From Gemmatimonadota bacterium (GTDB taxonomy: Bacteria > Gemmatimonadota > Gemmatimonadetes > Longimicrobiales > Gaopeijiaceae): 18,674 nucleotides of DNA. Each line of letters opens with the position of its first letter. The stretch's first letter is position 1. The notes under the pieces were generated by a model, which saw only the letters and a list, made by a program, of their open reading frames with translations, had not been told where the DNA came from and searched no databases. The stretch lies in NCBI GenBank assembly GCA_026713345.1, contig JAPOOQ010000286.1, positions 1 to 18,674 of the forward strand, in the 5' to 3' direction. Position numbers and translations under genes: made by a program. This document shows positions 1-6,539 of this stretch, one piece after another.

Positions 1-1
1 A

Positions 2-316
2 CCTGCGGATCCACCGGAGAGGCGGTTATGCGACCGAACCGTCGCACATGCCGACCACCGCGCCCACGCTGAGTGGGCTCCGTCACGGCTCATCGCCTGG
101 GGCCGCAAAACCGGGCCGCACAGGGTCGCGTTCGTCAAACAACTCCTCGAGAGCCGGCCCCACCCCGAACAGGGCTACCGCAGTTGTCTCGGGCTCATGC
201 GTCTGCTGCGCGACTACTCTGCCGAACCTCTGGAGGCCACCTGCCACCGGCCACCGGCCGCCTCTGGCCCTCGCCTGGCGACGGCCCGCCCCCTTGCAAA
301 CATCGCCCGCTGTTAG
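2..316 (+). pseudogene. istA: IS21-family transposase IstA, C-terminal fragment
   Basis: One open frame enters from the left edge and ends at TAG 314-316. From about base 65 it reads HAEWAPSRLIAWGRKTG, later LLESRPHPEQGYRSCLGLMR, then LRDYSAEPLEA. This is the conserved C-terminal region of IS21-type IstA transposases, which normally runs on through a further 50 or more residues. Here the protein diverges after about base 235 and stops. No istB ATPase follows, so this is a relic. The start lies outside the window. The family call is confident; the exact element is unknown. It is on the opposite strand from the N-terminal istA relic at 5671-6167 and covers the other half of the protein. Confidence 0.8.
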
Positions 317-562
317 CGGCACCCTGTCGCCAGTCGCCGCGGGCCGAACGATCTCGGCCCATTGCGTGCGATGGCGAGCCGGGGACAATCGCGTAGGCCT
401 CTGCACGGGACTCGGCAGACACCGCGCGGACTGCCCAGCATGGGTTCGGGGAAGCCCTTGGACCATGTGGCCCGTGGTCTCAGGATCACTCTGTCCTACG
501 TCGTGGGGGCCTTGGGCGGGCGATCTGGAGCACCGGGGGTAAACGGATTTGGAGAGTCCGTC
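317..562. other. Gap between IS21 relic and promoter, nothing recognised
   Basis: About 250 bases after the istA fragment stop. Open frames exist on both strands, but their translations are rich in Arg, Pro and Ser with no recognisable domain, and they overlap one another. This is what chance frames in high-GC DNA look like. The stretch is probably decayed mobile-element DNA. Confidence 0.5.
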
Positions 563-591
563 TTGACATTGTCAGACTAGGTGGTTACGAT
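563..591 (+). promoter_or_regulatory. Sigma70-type promoter of the QueC-like operon
   Basis: A perfect -35 box TTGACA lies at 563-568. A 17-base spacer follows, then TACGAT at 586-591, which matches TATAAT at four of six positions. Transcription would start near 598, just ahead of the GGAGG ribosome-binding site at 601-605 and the ATG at 613. The very short leader and optimal spacing make this the best promoter in the window. Confidence 0.7.
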
Positions 592-599
592 TTCTGACA
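564..599 (+). promoter_or_regulatory. Candidate operator over the promoter
   Basis: TGTCAGA at 570-576 and TCTGACA at 593-599 form a perfect 7-bp inverted repeat with a 16-base spacer that brackets the -10 box. A third half-site, TGACA at 564-568 inside the -35 box, makes the palindrome TGACA-T-TGTCA at 564-574. Three half-sites across -35, spacer and start point are the layout of a repressor operator. The XRE-type HTH protein encoded third in this operon is the obvious candidate ligand; that link is inferred. Confidence 0.55.
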
Positions 600-612
600 T
601 GGAGGTGAGTGA

Positions 613-1173
613 ATGAGTGACGGACCTTGGAAGAGCCTACCGATGCGACGGCACTGGAAGCAGGTAGCGAAGCAAGCGGAAACCGGAGCTTTTTCAGCGG
701 ACGAGCTCTCCGGGGCGATGGAGGCCGCTGTCCGAGAGGATGGAAAGGAACTTCCGATTGAAGCGCTCCGCCGTGCTGTGGGGTCTGACGACCAACGGGT
801 CCTATTCATCCCTGACTTGAGCGGGCAGCTCGAGACGCTTCGAGCGGATCAACCCGGGTCGAAGTTCGTCGAGACCTTCTTCACCTGTTTGCTCGACGCG
901 CAGGCCAGAGGCTTGTCGGGACGTGAGATGATGAAACGGGCTGCTGCCAACGCGTTTGACGAGTACACTCGCGATCAATCACGATCTGTCGAGGAACACT
1001 ACTACCGGAGCAGCCGCGACCCGAAGGTCCCGGTGAACGACCGACTTGCTGCAGCCCGTCGCCTGTGCGATTTCGATAGCTTGGCAGCCAGGATGGTCGC
1101 ACCGTCTGGTTCCTCTCCTTCGCCTCCCAGCACTGTGAAGCGAGCTGGCCTCGACGAGGGACCACTGCTGTGA
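613..1173 (+). CDS. Small protein of unknown function, first gene of QueC-like operon
   Basis: 186 aa with no domain I can name. The ATG at 613 has GGAGG at 601-605, seven bases upstream, so the start is secure. The N-terminus (MSDGPWKSLPMRRHW) is compact and motif-like. The middle (residues about 15-160) looks helical and charged, and the tail from about 160 is Ser/Pro-rich and probably disordered. No signal peptide or membrane segment is seen. The stop overlaps the GTG of the QueC-like gene by four bases (GTGA), so the two proteins are made in a coupled way and probably act together. By analogy with the QatB-QatC pairing of Qat defence, this could be the substrate or partner of the QueC-like enzyme. 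That role is inference only. Confidence 0.85.
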   Translation: MSDGPWKSLPMRRHWKQVAKQAETGAFSADELSGAMEAAVREDGKELPIEALRRAVGSDDQRVLFIPDLSGQLETLRADQPGSKFVETFFTCLLDAQARGLSGREMMKRAAANAFDEYTRDQSRSVEEHYYRSSRDPKVPVNDRLAAARRLCDFDSLAARMVAPSGSSPSPPSTVKRAGLDEGPLL

Positions 1174-2528
1174 CCCGCCGAGCGCCCCGTGGGCAGCTTC
1201 CGGAACTGAACGTTGCGGTTCGCGAGCCGGGACGCTCGCAGCAGAACGGCTGGATCGACTGTGTGCTCAACGAGAACATTCGCTTCTCAACGGCGGCTCT
1301 CGAATCATACGCCTTCGCCAAGTGGGAGCCGGTGATCTTCGACGGGATGCTTGTCGCTGCCAGCGTGGAATTCGCGGACGTGTCATGCCGGCGCCCGTCC
1401 TTGGGATGGCAGCGACGCCTGTCGCTTCGTATTCCGGTAGATGACCCCGCACGCTGGGAGGCGCCAGCGGTGAAGGACGCCTTGGTCGGCGCCCTGCAGT
1501 TCGTCACGGGCGACCAATGGTCGATCAACTTCATCAAGCGCAAGGGCCGACCCGAGGACTCGGCGGGAGACCGATTTCGCCTGTTTCCATCGTCGAAGGC
1601 CGTCCTGGCCTTTAGCGACGGCATGGATTCACTGGCAGTTGCAGGCCTGGTCAGAGGCTGCCTTAACGACGATGTCGTACGCGTTCGTCTCGGCAGAAAC
1701 GGGGCCAAGAACGTGAAAACGAAGCCATTCGTTTCGATACCCTATCGCGTGACAGCCAAGCGCCGCGAGGCAAGCGGAATGAGCCGTGGATTCAAGTTCG
1801 CGATGATCTCAGGACTCGCGGCCTACCTGACCGGCGCGAAGCGAATCATCGTCCCGGAGAGTGGCCAAGGAGCACTCGGGCCGGCGCTCGTGAGCGTTGG
1901 TCATGCCCACCGCGACTATCGAAACCACCCGTTGTTTGCCCATCGGATGGAGCGCTTCTTGGTAGCCCTCCTCAAACAGCCCATTCGCTACGCATTCCCT
2001 CGCCTTTGGCACACGAAGGGGGAAACCCTCGCTAGCTATGTCTCCACCGAGGGCGAGGGCGCCTGGCACGCTACCAAGTCTTGCTGGCGTGACAGTCGTT
2101 GGACTTCCGTCAGGGGATCACGGCGGCATTGCGGAGTATGTGCCGCGTGCATGTTGAGGCGCGTCAGCGTTCACGCCGCTGGTCTCTCCGAACCGCCAGA
2201 AACCTATGTGTGTACCGACATGCGTGCTACCACGCTGGAATCCGCCCTAGACCCTCACTTCGAAAGGCAGACTCCCGCATATCGGGACTACGCCATCGCA
2301 GGAATCAGGCACATGGATGACTTGGCGGACATGGCCGATGACGAAGCAAGACCGATTGTTGGACGGCATGCAGCGCTGCTAGGAAATGTGTTGCGGCGCG
2401 CCGAGGATGTGGAGGATCGGCTGGTTGGGGTCCTAAAGCGCCACGCAGATGAATGGACGAGTTTCTTACGTTCGTTGGGGGCAGGTTCGTTCGCCATGAA
2501 ATGGATTCGGAGTGACCGATGGCCTTGA
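1170..2528 (+). CDS. QueC-like (QatC-like) PP-loop ATPase
   Basis: 452 aa, about twice the length of housekeeping QueC (near 230 aa), with an N-terminal region of about 140 residues before the PP-loop, as in QatC of Qat defence. The PP-loop is FSDGMDSLA at 148-156, where QueC has SGGxDS. Further QueC-like marks are PESGQGALGP at 229-238 and a four-cysteine zinc site (C305 in SCW, then C321, C324 and C327 in CGVCAACMLRR). QueC makes preQ0 with ATP and ammonia; defence homologues are thought to attach or make related 7-deazaguanine groups. The GTG start at 1170 overlaps the previous stop, and no queuosine genes are nearby, so a defence role is more likely than tRNA modification. Its Asp at PP-loop position 2 (D150) is unusual. 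The C-terminal 120 residues are helical and unassigned. Confidence 0.85.
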   Translation: MTRRAPRGQLPELNVAVREPGRSQQNGWIDCVLNENIRFSTAALESYAFAKWEPVIFDGMLVAASVEFADVSCRRPSLGWQRRLSLRIPVDDPARWEAPAVKDALVGALQFVTGDQWSINFIKRKGRPEDSAGDRFRLFPSSKAVLAFSDGMDSLAVAGLVRGCLNDDVVRVRLGRNGAKNVKTKPFVSIPYRVTAKRREASGMSRGFKFAMISGLAAYLTGAKRIIVPESGQGALGPALVSVGHAHRDYRNHPLFAHRMERFLVALLKQPIRYAFPRLWHTKGETLASYVSTEGEGAWHATKSCWRDSRWTSVRGSRRHCGVCAACMLRRVSVHAAGLSEPPETYVCTDMRATTLESALDPHFERQTPAYRDYAIAGIRHMDDLADMADDEARPIVGRHAALLGNVLRRAEDVEDRLVGVLKRHADEWTSFLRSLGAGSFAMKWIRSDRWP

Positions 2529-3703
2529 TCGCCACCAGGCTGACGGATCGTGAAATCGGTCAACGTCTCAGGATTTCGCGGCAGGTCGCGCGCCTCACTC
2601 AAGCCGAAGCGGCCGAAGTGATCCAAATTGCGCGCACCACACTCGTGGCCATCGAACAGGGCAGGCGGCGGATCAAGACTCGAGAATTGCAGGAACTCGC
2701 GTTCTGTTACGGGACGTCTGCAAACGCGATCCTGCGACAGGATGCGGTCCACCTTGATCTCGTGCCGCAGTTCCGAAGATTGCCGCGCAGCGGAGATCAA
2801 GCAACCGATTCTGCCGCGCGAATGCTCACCGACCTGGTAAGCGCCGAGGTCGAGCTAGAGAATGTCCTGGGCGTGGATCGTTCTCGCAACTACCCTCGTG
2901 AACGGCCCATTCTTCCGGGCAATGTCGCGGCTCAGGCGGAGCAGGACGCACAGGACTTGCGAGTCTGGCTTGGCCTTAGAGCAGGTCCTGTGAAGGACAT
3001 CGTTTCTCTGGTGGATCTAGACCTCGGAATCCGCGTCTATGTGCGCCCTCTCGAAGGCCGGATCTCGGGACTGTTTGCTTACGCTGACGCAGTGGGCGCG
3101 TGTATGCTCCTAAACGGCAACCACCCCATCGGCCGGCGCGCCTACACCGTGGCACACGAGTTGGGACACTTCCTCTCAACCCGGCGGGAACCCGGTGTCC
3201 TGAGGGCCGACAGTAGCCCGCGATCGCGAGAGGAGCGATACGCGAACTACTTCGCGCGTGCCTTTTTGACCCCGGCGCGCGCCGTCAAACAGCTCTTTGC
3301 GGAGCTGACAGCGGGTCATTCGCACCTGACTCGGCGGCATGTGATTCTTCTCGCTCATTCCTTTGGCGTATCGCGCGAAGCGATGGTGCGTCGACTCGAG
3401 GAGCTACGCCTCGCTCGCGATGGCACGTGGGACTGGTTCCAAGACCAAGGAGGCATTACCGACAGGCAAGTGGAGCAAGCGCTAGGGGTGTCACCCGACC
3501 GAGAGCAGGAGAGAGCCTCGCATCGGGAAGCCGTGCCGCCGCGCTTGGCTCTTCTGGCTCGCGAAGCATGGAAGAAGACTTTCTACAGCGAGGGACAGCT
3601 CGCCCGACTCCTCAGGCTTCATCGTCTCGAGGTGAGGCAGCTTCTTGACGGTGTCGAGACCGAAAAACACGAGGCGGATGAACTCGTCGAACTTCCCCGT
3701 TAG
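2519..3703 (+). CDS. XRE-family HTH regulator fused to ImmA/IrrE metallopeptidase
   Basis: 394 aa. Residues about 11-65 are an XRE-type helix-turn-helix (RLTQAEAAEVIQIARTTLVA). An ImmA/IrrE (COG2856, DUF955) zinc-peptidase domain follows, with HELGH at 213-217 and a likely third zinc ligand at E239 in EERYANYFA. ImmA proteins cut repressors, and the fused form is expected to bind DNA and sense or process something. The C-terminal 130 residues look helical, with a second HTH-like stretch near 365-380. The ATG at 2519 has GGAG at 2509-2512 and overlaps the QueC-like gene by 10 bases; the PIN gene begins inside its 3' end. It probably controls its own promoter at 563-599 and may activate or restrain the PIN protein. 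Confidence 0.88.
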   Translation: MALIATRLTDREIGQRLRISRQVARLTQAEAAEVIQIARTTLVAIEQGRRRIKTRELQELAFCYGTSANAILRQDAVHLDLVPQFRRLPRSGDQATDSAARMLTDLVSAEVELENVLGVDRSRNYPRERPILPGNVAAQAEQDAQDLRVWLGLRAGPVKDIVSLVDLDLGIRVYVRPLEGRISGLFAYADAVGACMLLNGNHPIGRRAYTVAHELGHFLSTRREPGVLRADSSPRSREERYANYFARAFLTPARAVKQLFAELTAGHSHLTRRHVILLAHSFGVSREAMVRRLEELRLARDGTWDWFQDQGGITDRQVEQALGVSPDREQERASHREAVPPRLALLAREAWKKTFYSEGQLARLLRLHRLEVRQLLDGVETEKHEADELVELPR

Positions 3704-4313
3704 CCCCCGCGTCCCGATCGCGGCCGATGCCAGCGTGATCATCAACCTGAACGCGACGGACGACGCGGTAGCGATTATCGGTGCCTTCCCGAATCCCTTC
3801 TTAGTGACCGAAAACGTTCGGCGGGAGCTTTCCCTGGGGAAGTCCCGCGGCCATTTGTGCGGAGAGAGGCTCGAAGCGTTGATCGGCCAGGGAGTGTTTG
3901 CGCCAGCGAAACTCGGGCCTGCTGATCAGAACGTCTACCGTTCACTCATTGAAGGCGGATTCGAGGGGACCCTGGACGATGGCGAAGCTGCGACGATCGC
4001 CTATTCCGTGGCGAATGAAAGCGTCGCGTTGATCGATGAACGGAAGGCAAAGAGAATATGTGCCGCCCGCTTCCCACACGTGCTCGTCATGTCGACCGTG
4101 GAGATGTTGCTTCACAAGGCAGTAACAGAACAACTTGGGGAGCCTGGCCAGCGTAAAGCGATCTTCTTGGCGTTGCGCGATGCGCGCATGCACGTTCCCC
4201 ACCACGCGCTCCAAGAGGTTATTGACCGGATTGGTCAGGATCTGGCAGCTGAATGCCCGAGTCTCCCTCGCTCGCTTCGGATTGCTTGCGATTCTGGGGT
4301 TGCCCCGTTATGA
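3678..4313 (+). CDS. PIN-domain nuclease (DUF3368-like)
   Basis: 211 aa from ATG 3678; a TTG at 3645 is an alternative start. Acidic PIN residues are visible: D17 in AADASVIINL, E50 in TENVRREL, D100, D101 and E103 in LDDGEAATIA, and D120 in VALIDERKAK. PIN domains are metal-dependent RNases, commonly toxins. The gene overlaps the upstream HTH-ImmA gene by 26 bases, so it is translated from the same message, and HTH-ImmA plus PIN is a recurring toxin-antitoxin-like pairing. The last codons run directly into an IS3-type transposase relic: the PIN stop TGA 4311-4313 overlaps the ATG of that relic, so the natural C-terminus may have been altered. The enzyme core is intact. Confidence 0.8.
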   Translation: MNSSNFPVSPRVPIAADASVIINLNATDDAVAIIGAFPNPFLVTENVRRELSLGKSRGHLCGERLEALIGQGVFAPAKLGPADQNVYRSLIEGGFEGTLDDGEAATIAYSVANESVALIDERKAKRICAARFPHVLVMSTVEMLLHKAVTEQLGEPGQRKAIFLALRDARMHVPHHALQEVIDRIGQDLAAECPSLPRSLRIACDSGVAPL

Positions 4314-4526
4314 CCGCCCGAGTACAAGGAGCGGATCGTCGAGTTGGCGAGGGGCGATCGTAGTCCGGGGTCCTTCGCCCGGGAGTTTGAGCCGTCTGAA
4401 CCGACGATCCGGAACTGGGTCAAGCAGGCGGACCTAGACGAGGGTCTCCGGAGCGACGGACTGACGACCGAGGCGCGCAAGGAGATGAGGGAGGTGAAGC
4501 GGGAGAACAAGCGGCTCAGGATGGAG
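4310..4526 (+). pseudogene. IS3-type transposase OrfA fragment
   Basis: From 4317 the frame reads PEYKERIVELARGDRSPGSF, then EFEPSEPTIRNWVKQADLDE, LTTEARKEMREVKRENKRLRM. This is the HTH and start of the leucine zipper of IS3-family OrfA. An ATG at 4310 (MTA) probably began the gene, but a small deletion puts it out of frame. Homology stops in the zipper, where EREIL would be expected. No OrfB integrase follows. It abuts the PIN gene, so insertion occurred at or near that stop codon. Confidence 0.82.
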
Positions 4527-4742
4527 TTACTCCCAGCGCTGCCGCTCGAACATCTGGGCAGGGGCGCTGCTGCTGGGGGCGACGGTGACCTGGTGGACCT
4601 TGCCGGCTCGCTCTACTGGGAAGCCGGTTCACCGGAATGCGTCCTAGATCGCGGGAATGTAGCGTCCCATCTGGCGGACCGGGCCGAAGCGGACCTAGCA
4701 GAGGACGAGGGGGTGGGCGGAGAGGGGTGTGTAGGGGATCAG
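4527..4742. other. Unassigned segment between IS3 relic and antitoxin relic
   Basis: The transposase frame stays open to 4856 but its translation becomes Gly/Ala/Asp-rich and unrelated to OrfB. On the minus strand the expected toxin gene of the dinJ module would lie here, but after its first few codons (MLIPYTP from 4745) no RelE/YafQ sequence is visible. The stretch is best read as fused deletion debris. Confidence 0.5.
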
Positions 4743-4746
4743 CATA

Positions 4747-4897
4747 TCAGATATCGAGATCCCGGAACAGCTTCTCGGCCGTGTCGAGACGCTGACCCTT
4801 GCCGTCGTCCAGTTCCTTCGTGGCCCCGACGATTGTCGCGTTTGGTACCTGGATGATCGCTGTCGATTCTCGCGCGCACAACGGTGTCGGTGCTCAT
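4747..4897 (-). pseudogene. dinJ: DinJ/RelB-family antitoxin relic, internally deleted
   Basis: From ATG at 4897 the minus strand gives MSTDTVVRARIDS, the standard start of a RelB/DinJ antitoxin. A different frame then gives VPNATIVGATKELDDGKGQ followed by RLDTAEKLFRDLDI and TGA at 4749-4747, the standard end. About 120 bases of the middle, which form the ribbon-helix-helix core, are missing and the two halves are out of frame. An ATG at 4745 just after the stop is where a YafQ/RelE toxin would begin, but the toxin is lost. The module is therefore dead. The family call rests on both ends matching independently. Confidence 0.8.
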
Positions 4898-4912
4898 TCT
4901 GGACCTCGTTGG

Positions 4913-4932
4913 TGTAGCTCATTGTCGCTACA
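4913..4932 (-). promoter_or_regulatory. Operator and promoter of the dead dinJ module
   Basis: Minus strand TGTAGC-GACAATGA-GCTACA is a perfect 6-bp inverted repeat with an 8-base spacer, ending 15 bases before the dinJ ATG. GACAAT inside it can serve as a -10 box, with TTGCTG 17 bases further upstream as a weak -35. RelB/DinJ antitoxins repress their own promoters at such palindromes, so this looks like the original autoregulatory site outliving its gene. Confidence 0.5.
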
Positions 4933-5252
4933 GTCCAGTCCGGCAGCAAGAGAATCGCTTGACCGGTGCACCCGCCACCTCCCGCTCGCTGGCGTCCCCT
5001 CAACTCCCAGGGGCGGCACGCTCGGACCTCGTCTTCGTCTCTCGACTGAACTCTGCCTTCGCCGCACGCACAGTGGGCAGGTCGTTCCTCCGGCGTGTCA
5101 TGTACAGCTCCCTCTCGTGGTCCGTGATATGTCGCCCGGCATCCGGCGTCTTTCCGTGTCACCGGAAGAACACCAACTTCGCGACGGTCGCGGCCACCTC
5201 CGCTCTCTCATCCCGATTGTCGCTGGCTTCTCACTCTCATTGTCGGCTACAG
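4933..5252. other. Gene-poor stretch with a decayed repeat
   Basis: No supported gene. Minus-strand frames contain short open pieces, such as 33 codons starting MTRRNDLPTVRAAKAEFSR, but none has a recognisable family. A near copy of the dinJ promoter sequence recurs: CTCATTGTCGCTACAGTC at 4918-4935 and CTCATTGTCGGCTACAGTC at 5237-5255, differing by one inserted G. This suggests duplication within the old toxin-antitoxin region. Confidence 0.5.
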
Positions 5253-5492
5253 TCACTTCCATTGATCCGACCGTTCCAGGAATGAGTGCAAAAGGGCTAT
5301 TTCGGCTTTCGCCTCAGAGACATTCGGGGCCTCCTTCTCGAGGACCGATATGACCTCGGCCACTCGATCGCGCACCTCGCGCTCCTTATCTGGCGGAAGA
5401 GCATCGACGACGAAATACAGGACTTTACGAGTGGCATTCAACATGCCTGTGAGATCTGCGGCCGTTGCTACCACTGGACGATGGTCGGACAT
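5253..5492 (-). CDS. 79-aa orphan small protein
   Basis: The ATG at 5492 is preceded by AGGAG six bases upstream, so this start is well supported even though the frame is open further up. The protein runs MSDHRPVVATAADLTGMLNA to a C-terminus LLHSFLERSDQWK. It is soluble, without a signal peptide, and is predicted by eye to be mostly amphipathic helix from about residue 13 to 75, with heptad-like Leu/Val spacing and many Glu/Arg pairs (KEREVRDRVAEVISVLEKEA). I do not recognise the family. Its neighbours are a dead antitoxin and transposon relics, so it may be a surviving cargo gene or a lone antitoxin-like protein. Confidence 0.6.
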   Translation of the reverse strand: MSDHRPVVATAADLTGMLNATRKVLYFVVDALPPDKEREVRDRVAEVISVLEKEAPNVSEAKAEIALLHSFLERSDQWK

Positions 5493-5670
5493 CAGGTTTC
5501 TCCTGTGAGAAAAGGAATTGGAGGCCGATTGTGCACTTCGCAGGGAAATATAGCGCAAGTGAAGAGCGCGGGTCTGCGAGCTCGGTGAGCAGCCGACCCG
5601 CCGGGGGTGCCGTGGGGGAGGTGAGTTCTGGGACAATCACTATAAGCTAGACTAGACTAGGCAGTCTCCA

Positions 5671-6167
5671 CTACGCCGCCGATCGCCTCGCCTGCCACCG
5701 GTCCCGGCGATCCGCTGAAACGAGCTCCCCAGCTCGACCAAGCATGTCAATGGCAAGAATGCGATGGCATTTTCGGCCATTGACAGTGACCGTTGGGCCC
5801 TCGTATTCCACGAACGCCTTCGCGCCCGCCCGGTAGACTTGGCGCAACACGACGATGAGGCGCCCGCACCACCCCCGGTAGCGGTCGCAGAACCGGCTGT
5901 ACACCCTTGTGGCGCTAGAAGCCCCCGGTGGACATCTCCCCAGTGCGGCTCCGGTCGAACCCGCGACGGCGGCGGGCGGGGAAACAGCGCCGCCGCCAGC
6001 GCGTCGTCGTCCAGTCCCTCCGCCAACGGCCAGGAGAAGCCCGCCGCGCTTGCCCGCCGCACGTAGTCGCTCACCGTTCTGTTGGCGATGCCGAGCGACG
6101 TGGCGATCTCGCGGTGGCCGCGCCGAAGCTCGTACTTCAGACGCAGCAGTTCCCGAGTCTTCCGCAT
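5671..6167 (-). pseudogene. istA: IS21-family transposase IstA, N-terminal fragment
   Basis: From ATG 6167 the minus strand reads MRKTRELLRLKYELRRGHRE, then IATSLGIANRTVSDYVRRAS, AAGFSWPLAEGLDDDALAAA, LFPRPPPSRVRPEP. This is the N-terminal HTH region of IS21 IstA. The frame then breaks near 5930, and IstA sequence resumes in a second frame as YSRFCDRYRGWCGRLIVVLR followed by QVYRAGAKAFVEYEGPTVTV. A deletion and frameshift are therefore present within the first 160 codons, and the catalytic core and istB are absent. The left terminus is preserved upstream (see 6286-6333). Confidence 0.85.
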
Positions 6168-6285
6168 GGACAACCTTCTTCTTTGGCATCCTCTTGCCCT
6201 CCTCGTCTCGTGGGACCTCCGGCGAGGATGGAAGAGGATGCCGCTACAACAGCTTCTCCAGCGCTTCTACTCGCTCACTCCAAGG

Positions 6286-6333
6286 TGATCGGAATCCGTC
6301 GGAATCACTGATCGGAATCCGTCGGAATCCGCA
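6286..6333 (-). repeat. IS21 left-end multiple terminal repeats
   Basis: Two identical 21-base direct repeats lie at 6286-6306 and 6309-6329, separated by AC. Each contains two CGGAATC units. They sit about 120 bases upstream of the istA relic start, where IS21-family elements carry several transposase-binding repeats. Read on the minus strand the segment begins TGCGGATTCCG at 6333, consistent with the 5'-TG terminus of this family. The IS481-type relic begins right after it. Confidence 0.65.
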
Positions 6334-6370
6334 AAGAGCACCTCCAGACCAAGGGCCGCACGACCCTGGT

Positions 6371-6495
6371 TACGGGACCCTCAAGGAGACACAGGAGGAC
6401 CTAGACGGTTATCTTGAGACCTACAACACCGTCGGCCCCACCGCAACCGCGGCATGCGCGGCAGAACGCCCCTGTACGGAAACCTTGGCCCTCAC
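6371..6495 (+). pseudogene. IS481-type transposase C-terminal tail
   Basis: The plus strand reads TLKETQEDLDGYLETYNTV and then, after a one- or two-base frame change, RNRGMRGRTPLYGNLG. Intact IS481-like (DDE integrase core) transposases end in ELQ.DLD.YL..YN..RPH.GR.M.GRTP. Only this last 40 or so residues remain, and the RPHQ segment is scrambled at the frameshift. No upstream catalytic core is seen. It is a relic lying between the IS21 end and Gabija. Confidence 0.7.
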
Positions 6496-6539
6496 GCGCT
6501 GGTCGTCCTTCACTTAGCGCCCCGACCACCTCGAGCATA

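Noticed and set aside
564..574. IrrE/DdrO-type radiation-response motif
   Set aside because: The arms TGACA-T-TGTCA are in the reverse order from the known TGTCA-T-TGACA core, so calling it that motif would be unsupported.
881..1708. Minus-strand open frame of 275 codons
   Set aside because: Antisense to the first two operon genes, Arg/Ser/Pro-rich and without a recognisable fold.
1170..2528. Complete QatABCD system or housekeeping queuosine gene
   Set aside because: No QatA-type ATPase, no TatD-type nuclease, and no queD, queE or tgt neighbours; only the QatC-like enzyme is recognisable.
6286..6329. Two 21-base direct repeats as a mini CRISPR array
   Set aside because: There are only two copies with a two-base gap, no spacers of usual length and no cas genes; position beside istA fits an IS21 terminus.
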